DNA from: a virus
Virus record (IMG/VR): IMGVR_UViG_3300031759_000151
Span: 1 to 22,370 of that record
Length of the DNA: 22,370 nucleotides
Strand: one strand, 5' to 3'
The position numbers and the translations under genes were made by a program. The stretch's first letter is position 1. The number at the start of each line of letters is the position of its first letter. Positions 16,201 through 22,370 of the stretch are shown in pieces. Below the pieces are notes generated by a model. The model saw only the letters and a program-made list of their open reading frames with translations. It was not told the DNA's origin and made no database searches.

Positions 16201-17994
16201 ATTGTTTGAAAGGAATGTCTTTGCAGTATCGTATAGTGTTACGTAGTCACCAGTATTGAATGCAAACATACCACCAATCTGTTGAATATTGATGTAGTTG
16301 CCATAGTTCAATGTGGTGAATAGTGCATTCGATGTTACAGTATTTGTGCCTTGGTTGGCTTGTAGAAAGAAGCTTGAATACGTCTGGACTTTATAACCAG
16401 AAATGTATGCTTCGCCTGGATCAACAACAAGATTGAATGTCTGTGATTGTGAAGTTGAGTTCGTTGAACTGTCTAGTGCAGTTACAGTTGAAGCAAATGT
16501 AAATGGATCAACCAAGAAGTTGCCATTTGTGTCAAACGATCTAGATGCAATATTGTCACCAATGGCGCTGTAGATTGTTTGCTGATTCTGTAGATATGGC
16601 TGACCATTCGAGAATGCAGTGATTGGGAAAAATAGTGTGTTCGCTGAAGCAGAAGCCTCATTGATGACAACGAGTGTTGGTGTTAACTGAAGACGATCAG
16701 CACCTGGTGCAGCGAAGTTTGGTTGACCTGTTGCATTATCAAGCAAAGTTTCATCAATATTACTATTGATGATTGTTTCGGCTGTATTAAATCCGACAAC
16801 AACTTGATCAGGATATTGACTGTAGCTTGATACCACAACAGATTGCGGTGCAACGTTAACGAAGTACCCTTTCTGATAAATCACGCCACCAGAGACGGAG
16901 AACGCATATCCAAAGCCAACTGGTCCAGTGCTACCAGATGTTGCAGTGTTTGCAACAGTAACCTGCGCGGCATAGTTCTGTGCAGTAAGAAGCGACGTGC
17001 CACCTGCGATCTGCGCGACAGTAGCATTACCATTTGCAGTCTTGACTGTAACATAAGGAGGAATGACATATCCATTACCTTGAGTTACCATCGAAGCAGA
17101 AAGGATTTGACCTGTAGCCGAAGTAGATACAACAGCATTTGCACCAGAACCAATAATACCAGTAATCGTGGCAGAAGGATCAACTGTTACTGATGAGTTA
17201 CCAATCTTGATCGCTGCACTATTTGCGAATGTCCATGCACTTGCAGTTACAGAAGTATTTGAGATATCGTATGATGAACTGTTTGAGAATGGTGCAAGAT
17301 TGAGGACAATCGTATTTACAATCGCAGTTGTATTTACGCCAACAACAGTTGCGCGAACTGTACCTGGATAAGTTCCTGTGTAAACAGTATTACCAACAAG
17401 TGCTTGACCACTACCAAGTGATGCTGAGTTCTGTACGGCAATAGCTGACAAGAACACAACAGAATCTGAGTTAGAAATACCAGCAGCGACACCACCAACA
17501 GGAACATTGACCGCGAAGATCGAAACGTTTGCGTCTGTGAGTGTTAGAATATCATTCTGCAAATATGCAGTCTGGTTGTTATTTGCACCAGAGTTCGTAT
17601 AGTTGACAAACAACGTATTAAGAAATGGTGCTTGTGATAGATAACCAGTATTTGAACCGACGATATATGACGTTAGATTAGTCGAAGAACTGGTGGCGAA
17701 TAAACCAACATAGTTATTAACTAAAGCTTTTCCACCAGCGACAGTAAGGTCATTGATCTTTACATAAGGATAACTGGTAAAGTATTGGAAGTTACATCCC
17801 TTGACGATAGTACCTCTATCAAAGATGTTGTCACCAAACTGTTCAATCTGATTCTGAACAATACTCTGAAGAACGTTAAGTTCACGAGTTTGTACCGCCA
17901 CACTTGGCTTGAATAGAACCTGATAATAGTTCTGTTCGTTTGCGACATAATCGTCAAAATATGGTGATACGGAAAGATCAGTATTGATTGGCAT
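13243..17994 (-). CDS. DUF4815-type baseplate/fibre structural protein (1583 aa)
   Basis: The ATG at 17994 has GAGG upstream, overlapping the end of the gp8-like gene. Residues 11-68 (PYFDDYVANEQNYYQVLFKP, QTRELNVLQSIVQNQIEQFG, NIFDRGTIVKG) are the hallmark N-terminus of DUF4815 proteins of T4-like marine phages. Around 930 is IFRMKKVYKA, and near 1010-1065 are TETGGGFYTRSSYP and DLIDYVDFRPS, both typical of the family. At 1295-1360 a short coiled coil (MSDINSLANRIAALEQQ) leads to RFKYGFFADTF, again typical. The last ~160 residues (1424-1583) differ: a beta domain with FQFAADDTGSVTLDS and AGQHTIIMSITNTI, resembling PA14-like carbohydrate-binding folds. It follows gp8 in the cluster, where T4 encodes gp9 and gp10. 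I infer a baseplate periphery protein; the exact T4 counterpart is uncertain. Confidence 0.93.
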   Translation of the reverse strand: MPINTDLSVSPYFDDYVANEQNYYQVLFKPSVAVQTRELNVLQSIVQNQIEQFGDNIFDRGTIVKGCNFQYFTSYPYVKINDLTVAGGKALVNNYVGLFATSSSTNLTSYIVGSNTGYLSQAPFLNTLFVNYTNSGANNNQTAYLQNDILTLTDANVSIFAVNVPVGGVAAGISNSDSVVFLSAIAVQNSASLGSGQALVGNTVYTGTYPGTVRATVVGVNTTAIVNTIVLNLAPFSNSSSYDISNTSVTASAWTFANSAAIKIGNSSVTVDPSATITGIIGSGANAVVSTSATGQILSASMVTQGNGYVIPPYVTVKTANGNATVAQIAGGTSLLTAQNYAAQVTVANTATSGSTGPVGFGYAFSVSGGVIYQKGYFVNVAPQSVVVSSYSQYPDQVVVGFNTAETIINSNIDETLLDNATGQPNFAAPGADRLQLTPTLVVINEASASANTLFFPITAFSNGQPYLQNQQTIYSAIGDNIASRSFDTNGNFLVDPFTFASTVTALDSSTNSTSQSQTFNLVVDPGEAYISGYKVQTYSSFFLQANQGTNTVTSNALFTTLNYGNYINIQQIGGMFAFNTGDYVTLYDTAKTFLSNNAAYSSGNTTPVGNAIGTARIRSLVPQSGTPGSPSYVASLYLYDIDLYPGKNFLNAQSVYYNNGINQGIADIVLVSNPTISSTNVAILSSATNSTMLFPVGANNVLSTANHSFNYQGLFSTGTSNVAVNAASGVITLQLGAGEIFPYGNGATLSNNQMLDLSLVFTGSNAQANANVSSLTLITSTSNTIVTVNAGSTSSLYAGEYLKIYSNTGGEIKRVATANVSGGAITVDTFPANANTSANVVVFYPKNVPVALPTGSVTVSANGSKLSINLGAAINTTSSNVSIVTPVYATGQSVTQKTPNRDTTVAINVANAVNSNTGPWALGFPDIFRMKKVYKAPASSVISGSTVVTANVANSASIPSTWIDVTTNFYVDHKQNPDFYDMGYLHLTPTSQLAINTTDALVVQFDHFTETGGGFYTRSSYPVNDAQPYANITATSSGYINTLEISEMYDSQGNYYDLIDYVDFRPSIANTASITVANTAKSTINPIDYGALTTQILTGTLTSGNVTVNAISNTSVITVGTSVFATNFGIPVDATVVSIVNSTAINISSAATSSGSANLIFSGEVVKFGTEPLSTSYQFPTPGTAHSANLVNYQGRVDRLVVDTKANIVSIPGTPGSTKLVPPAEPANTMTINLVFVPPYPSVPQKLDQNYTNIIDKHVANEIYSFARVANHTISVPTSSTTNTQISQPLVYTMSDINSLANRIAALEQQASLSALEQSVSGLAIPSSINGAINRFKYGFFADTFQSNNYTDVNNPQNTTMIVNNEVVATVSSYNVGFNFDTADDTQSGVTGSLLTLPYSSVPLFQQLVATNSTAYVPPPVTYTGTMSVSPATFTILTNVQSTLGTTYSSLGYPSTGWYLCSASGMDLGGWSSFLRSYAIWIGSGYDITTNVFQTVVNFPTTGTYSFQFAADDTGSVTLDSTVLISGVSYNTIQTASHSVSAGQHTIIMSITNTIPDAAGGALVIYNPNGTILWSSAQAVGT

Positions 17995-18002
17995 TATAAT
18001 CC

Positions 18003-19871
18003 TCAGTAGTTTAGAAGCAACTGAATGGTCTCAGATTGTGTATTTGCTCTATTGATCGCCGTAAAGTTTTCAATATAAAGAACATCGCCGCTTTCTGGTA
18101 CCAAATCTGGTGGTGTTACTGTATTTATAGTGAATGATTGAGTGTCTTGTGATGTGACAGTGCCATTAGCGGCCACAGAGAATGAGTTGATCGTATTGCT
18201 CGAATAGATTGGACCAAACTTATCTGTAACATATACTAATGTTGTATTACCTGCGTAATAGATCGCATTTGCCACGAGTTGACTTGTCGAGTTAGCAATA
18301 GAGTTTACCGTTGGATTGCCCTGATAAACAGATTGACCAGAACTAAAAGTGGTTGTGGTATAATATCCACCATATTGATAGAACTGTGTGAATGTGGTAA
18401 ATGGTTTTGTTTTGCCACTAATAGTAAATGCTGTAATCTGAGCATATGTATTTGAAGTTGTGCCGTGGATCAGACCAGAAGAACTATTTGTTGACACTGC
18501 CCATGTAGAACTTGCATTGGTGATTTCTAATGGCGAAGCATCTGTGACAATACCAGTCGAAACAGTATTACCGATTGTTTGTGTGACTGTCTCACCTACA
18601 GTGAATAATCCTGTATTTCCAGAAACAGTAAACGTAACATTAGAGAATAATGGATTGCGAATAATACCAATAGACTGATAATCGCTTACCGTTGGGATTG
18701 TATTACTTTCTGAGTTGGCAAATGTGATGCTTAGGCCAACTGTATTGCAAAACAACTCGGCTGCTACGTTGGAACCATGGCCACCTTCTGGACCAGCGAT
18801 GACGCGAATCGTTGCAGTGTTTGACACACCAACAGCAGGAGAAACGTTTACATACGCTCCAGCAGCATATACACCAGTACCGCGATTTAGAACCTGGATC
18901 TGATAGATGCTATTACCAGCAGCCGCATTGACTAGAGCGATTGCAGCCGCAGAGGTATTTGCATCACTGCTATTCAGAATCGTAACAGCAGGAGCAATAA
19001 TATACTGAGAGCCATTGGTTGGTGCGGTAGAAAACTGTGAAGCAAGTGTTAGATATGTACCACTTGTGTTTGAATAGTGGCTTGTGACTTGCTTATATTG
19101 ACCAGCACCTGTGCCTGAAGTCACATATAGATAGCAGCCATTATAATACTGATTAATATTCGATGCGTCTGTCGGAAGAACAATCAAAGGATATGTGGTA
19201 TTTGTCACAGACGACGCTGAAAATGTATTATTGTAATAGTTGTTATATCCAGAACCAGTTGTTGCTGTGATATTATTATTTCCATCAACAGGAACAATAA
19301 CGTCGATTGCACCAGAAACTGCATTGCTTGTTACGTTGGCATCAGGTAAAACTGGAATATATCCGCCAGTAGCAAAAGTATTATACAACGAAGCGGGGAA
19401 CTTGTACATATATTTCCACTGATATCCATCAGATGTTTCATAATATGGATCACCAGCAATCGTATCGCTGTATAGTGGCTGTGCTGTAGATGCTGCACCG
19501 TTATTGTTGTATAGACACTTCCATACATAATAATAAGTCGCTGGTGTGCCTATTGATGTGTATACATAAAAGTTTTCATTAATAAGATTTGTATTCTGGT
19601 CATCATACATTGCATAAACTGAGCCAGAGCCCCATGCAACACCACTAATCATCAATGAAGCATCTGAGGAGTTCAATGCTTTACCAAACAGCATTGTGTT
19701 GTATGCAGTAAACTCGGTCGTGTTTGGATTATCGTATAGTGTAGGAACACCATTTGTCCATGTGCCAGCTTGACCCGCAAATACATAATATCCAGAAGAC
19801 ACAGAGTTAACAAACGCCTGAGCATTCTGAAGTCTATATTTGTTTGTGAGTAGTTGAGTAGTAGTTCCCAT
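18003..19871 (-). CDS. 8: Baseplate wedge subunit, T4 gp8-like (622 aa)
   Basis: The start at 19871 has AGGATTA upstream overlapping the previous stop (TAGGATTAATAATG). T4 gp8 similarity is visible at both ends. FVNSVSSGYYVFAGQ at residues 20-34 parallels the FYNSIGSG segment of T4 gp8. YYVWKCL at 114-120 and TSDGYQWKYMYKFPA at 146-160 parallel its VYRCL and GDGYVWEYLFEIP. The C-terminal GDVLYIENFTAINRA and ETIQLLLNY parallel GEMIYMENRPPI and EEINILFTF. In T4, gp8 is a dimeric wedge protein binding gp7, gp10 and gp6. This protein is nearly twice as long as T4 gp8 (334 residues). The extra central part (about 180-590) includes GCYLYVTSGTGAGQYKQVTS and FTVGETV / FSSGQSVYQ segments like those in its right-hand neighbour. 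The order, gp8 after a gp7-like gene, agrees with T4. Confidence 0.88.
   Translation of the reverse strand: MGTTTQLLTNKYRLQNAQAFVNSVSSGYYVFAGQAGTWTNGVPTLYDNPNTTEFTAYNTMLFGKALNSSDASLMISGVAWGSGSVYAMYDDQNTNLINENFYVYTSIGTPATYYYVWKCLYNNNGAASTAQPLYSDTIAGDPYYETSDGYQWKYMYKFPASLYNTFATGGYIPVLPDANVTSNAVSGAIDVIVPVDGNNNITATTGSGYNNYYNNTFSASSVTNTTYPLIVLPTDASNINQYYNGCYLYVTSGTGAGQYKQVTSHYSNTSGTYLTLASQFSTAPTNGSQYIIAPAVTILNSSDANTSAAAIALVNAAAGNSIYQIQVLNRGTGVYAAGAYVNVSPAVGVSNTATIRVIAGPEGGHGSNVAAELFCNTVGLSITFANSESNTIPTVSDYQSIGIIRNPLFSNVTFTVSGNTGLFTVGETVTQTIGNTVSTGIVTDASPLEITNASSTWAVSTNSSSGLIHGTTSNTYAQITAFTISGKTKPFTTFTQFYQYGGYYTTTTFSSGQSVYQGNPTVNSIANSTSQLVANAIYYAGNTTLVYVTDKFGPIYSSNTINSFSVAANGTVTSQDTQSFTINTVTPPDLVPESGDVLYIENFTAINRANTQSETIQLLLNY
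18122..18129 (-). promoter_or_regulatory. Possible intragenic late promoter box TATAAATA
   Basis: An exact TATAAATA on the minus strand lies inside the 3' end of the gp8-like gene, 128 bases before the start of the DUF4815-type gene. T4-type late promoters can be inside genes, and this position would feed the three split structural genes. The octamer also encodes part of a Thr-Ile-Asn-Thr run, so coding alone could explain it; with 22 kb of moderately AT-rich DNA a chance match is possible. Confidence 0.3.
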
Positions 19872-19879
19872 TATTAATC

Positions 19880-22370
19880 CTAATGTGTAGTCGGACCAGT
19901 GTTAGCGTTAGATATTTCCACTTGCTTGGATATTGTACTTGTTTTTACAACAGCGCCAAACAACTTAGTTCCTGCCATGTGAACAACATCTTCTACCATT
20001 TGTTCATACTGACTTGGATCGAGTGATGATTTAATCTCATAAGAAAATGTCTGATAATATTCACCGTCTTGTAGATACTTATCAGCAGACAAAAAGCCCT
20101 TTGTCGATGAGTAGAACCCAGCGCCAACACCTTGTTTGCCTAGATTGACAATAGCTGTACCAGTTCTTGTTCCATCATTCGATGAGAATGTAACAGTTTC
20201 AGCATTGACATAACCAATACCAGATGTTTGAACGGCAAGTGATGTGACAGTACCTGTTTCTGTAACAACGTTTGCCGTTACATTTGCATTATCGCCTGCA
20301 TAGCTTGATATTGTGTTTGCGGCGACATAAACAACATTTGCGGAAGTACCACTCTGTAAACCAACAATATTGTTTCCAGTTACACTAAAATCTTGATTGA
20401 CAGACCAACGACGAACACTCATCACATTATTATTTACAGATAGAACTTTACCAATCGCTGTGCCATATGATGTGAGACCGACTGAACTTACATTCGATGT
20501 TGCGAGTGACGTTAATCCGAAAACATTCTGTGAAGCCACAAATGTTGTTGTATTCGAAACGTTGGCGGTATTAATAGGGCTAGAGACATAAAGAACATTC
20601 GCTTGTGGAATATTCGATACCACACCAATAGAAGATAGAATAGACACAGAAGATGCGACATTCTCGGTGCTTGGTGCTGATGCTAGTTGTAATGCCGTTG
20701 AGTTGATAACACTAGTGACAAATCGTAAGTCTTTACCGCCGATTAGAATATAGTTATTCGCAGCAAAGGTAGAAGTAAAGTTTGGTGCACCTGTATTGGC
20801 CAACAGAATAGAACTAACGCTATTTGCAAGATATGTGCCAGCAGGTGTACTGTTTACTTGATATACAGACTCACCAGCAGTAAATGAAGGCTTTGTGGTG
20901 AGATTTACAGTTATGGCATTATTTGTTGCAACATTCTGCGTGACTTCTTCATTTAAGAGGAAAGAACCGCTAGAGTTTGCAATAGTGATTACATAATCTT
21001 GTTTGTTAAGTGCCGCCACGTATGGCTGATAGATTTCGACATATGGTGAATGATTATAGTTTTCACCAGGATTTGTCTGTAAAATAGATTCAATCTCGCC
21101 AACTTGTAGAACGCTGAACGATAGAATATCATTTAAATAACCAACAGTCAAGTTTGCCGATGGAAACTTAGGGAATCCATAACTAATAGCATTTAATGAT
21201 AATGAAAGATATAGCTGACCGTTACTATTATATCCACCAATCATATTGGTGTAATCAAAGATCGTTTCAGATGAGTTGATTACTCCCAACACCATATTCG
21301 CATAAGTGCCAGTTGAAATGCTGATGATATTGGCCGAAACGTTCTGTGCAGCAGAGACAGCAGAAATAACAGCATTTGCGCTAGACACATTGCCTTTTAC
21401 TTGATACGTAGTGACGAACGCACCGTTTGATACGTTCAATGTCAACTGCGAGGAGTTTGCTGCTAATAGAATACCTGTGGCAACGTTCGCGCTACCATTA
21501 CTCTGATAGATTAGTTCACCAGGAACAAATGCGGCAGTGTTGCTTGTAACTGTCAAGTATCGTGGATAGTTCGCTACAACATATGTGTATGCGTTTGTGA
21601 GCGCGCCAGTCAATCCAATAACACCAATCTCTGTGGTGAAGTTGTTTACTGTAGCAGTGGCACCAGATGTTTGACCTGTTACTGTAACACCAGTACCAAA
21701 ATAGCTATTTGATAATCCAGTAACAACAAGAGTATTTGATGAATATGTTATTACATTCGCTGTAATGCCATCTGATGTAGTAACTGTCTCGCCTGCTGTA
21801 AATGATCCAGTAACACCATAAACAGCAACAGCAGCATTTGCACCATAAGCAAAAGAGTTTGCATATAGATTTGCAGATAGATTTGATGGATTAACAAAAG
21901 TTACTTTAGAGAACTTTTCAAATGGCGCACGACTTGTAGGTAATGTTGTGTGAACGTTCGAAAGACCAATGACAGTGTTTGATATTAAAACATTTGCATT
22001 ATTTGCATATCCCCAGCCACCATCATTTCTTATGAAACTAACGATACCAGTTACGTCTGAAATACCAGTAACACGACCTGTGCCCTGTGCCCCGAACTGT
22101 CCATTAAGTGGAACAATATCACCAACATTGAAACCATATCCGCCTTCTTGCACGATAAGTTCGCTGAGTGAACCAAGGACAAAAGGAACGTTGGTTAGAT
22201 CGTTATCATAGCTGAGTAGTTCACCAGTCTGAAAGTTCTTTTCAGAAACATTTGTGATATAAAATAGATTGATTAGCTGTGCGCCGATCTTGCGCTTGAC
22301 AATATGATCAACGAATGCAGTTGCACCAGACGAAACACCAGTTACAGTCTTGCCGGCAAAGCTTGCGTTA
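19880..22370 (-). CDS. Large baseplate wedge structural protein, gp7 position, 5' end outside window
   Basis: The frame is open from the TAG at 19882-19880 to the right edge: 829 complete codons. The GTG at 22153 is not a credible start, because the frame upstream of it continues to code (GKTVTGVSSGATAFVDHI, INLFYITNVSEKNF, TGELLSYDNDL). The body is a chain of short beta modules with an F-x-x-GE-x-(V/L) signature (FQTGELLSY, FTAGETVTT, FVPGELIYQ, FTAGESVYQ), and GYGFNVGDIVPL and IESILQTNPGENYNHSP segments. The C-terminus, GFLSADKYLQDGEYYQTFSY then DVVHMAGTKLFGAVV, is a tail-end motif I know from large baseplate proteins of T4-like marine phages. It lies directly upstream of gp8, the place of gp7 in T4 (1032 residues), so gp7 is the best guess by position. 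Direct similarity to T4 gp7 is not shown. Confidence 0.88.
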   Translation of the reverse strand, partial: NASFAGKTVTGVSSGATAFVDHIVKRKIGAQLINLFYITNVSEKNFQTGELLSYDNDLTNVPFVLGSLSELIVQEGGYGFNVGDIVPLNGQFGAQGTGRVTGISDVTGIVSFIRNDGGWGYANNANVLISNTVIGLSNVHTTLPTSRAPFEKFSKVTFVNPSNLSANLYANSFAYGANAAVAVYGVTGSFTAGETVTTSDGITANVITYSSNTLVVTGLSNSYFGTGVTVTGQTSGATATVNNFTTEIGVIGLTGALTNAYTYVVANYPRYLTVTSNTAAFVPGELIYQSNGSANVATGILLAANSSQLTLNVSNGAFVTTYQVKGNVSSANAVISAVSAAQNVSANIISISTGTYANMVLGVINSSETIFDYTNMIGGYNSNGQLYLSLSLNAISYGFPKFPSANLTVGYLNDILSFSVLQVGEIESILQTNPGENYNHSPYVEIYQPYVAALNKQDYVITIANSSGSFLLNEEVTQNVATNNAITVNLTTKPSFTAGESVYQVNSTPAGTYLANSVSSILLANTGAPNFTSTFAANNYILIGGKDLRFVTSVINSTALQLASAPSTENVASSVSILSSIGVVSNIPQANVLYVSSPINTANVSNTTTFVASQNVFGLTSLATSNVSSVGLTSYGTAIGKVLSVNNNVMSVRRWSVNQDFSVTGNNIVGLQSGTSANVVYVAANTISSYAGDNANVTANVVTETGTVTSLAVQTSGIGYVNAETVTFSSNDGTRTGTAIVNLGKQGVGAGFYSSTKGFLSADKYLQDGEYYQTFSYEIKSSLDPSQYEQMVEDVVHMAGTKLFGAVVKTSTISKQVEISNANTGPTTH

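Noticed and set aside
22151-22153. GTG as the start of the right-most protein
   Set aside because: The same frame stays open and protein-like for 72 further codons to the window edge, so the true start is outside.

Overview
This 22.4 kb window is one co-directional block of virion structural genes, all on the minus strand (read right to left). It fits the baseplate and tail-fibre late region of a T4-like myovirus. Three signs point there. One gene looks like T4 baseplate wedge gp8. The next carries the DUF4815-type N-terminus found in T4-like aquatic phages. An exact T4-type late promoter octamer, TATAAATA, lies in one of the few intergenic gaps. The many modules shared with cyanophage and environmental phage fibres suggest an aquatic source. 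No host, tRNA or auxiliary metabolic gene is visible, so the host is open. All family assignments are from reading motifs by eye; no database search was run.

Layout in transcription order. At the right edge is a large partial baseplate protein, probably in the gp7 position (22370-19880). Then come the gp8-like wedge protein (19871-18003), a 1583-residue DUF4815-type protein (17994-13243), a 185-residue protein (13240-12683) and a 764-residue protein (12660-10366). The last three look like consecutive pieces of what is usually one long polypeptide. Next are a 76-residue coiled-coil protein (10366-10136), a 190-residue beta-rich protein (10155-9583), the late promoter, a 120-residue Ig-like protein (9552-9190), a 1267-residue repetitive tail fibre (9200-5397) and a 99-residue two-domain protein (5386-5087). 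Last is a giant adhesin-like protein that runs off the left edge (5083-1, 1694 codons without a stop). A search that demands an in-frame stop inside the window would miss this last gene.

The genes are packed with gaps of 2 to 30 bases or short overlaps, so there is no non-coding stretch longer than about 30 bases. Most starts have a purine-rich ribosome binding site; several are coupled to the preceding stop. Functionally, the right half builds the baseplate wedge and its periphery, and the left half makes the fibre and adhesin that probably contact the host. The proteins are poor in charge and rich in Asn, Ser, Thr, Ala, Val and Gly, as expected for beta-structured fibres. The plus strand carries only antisense shadow frames.
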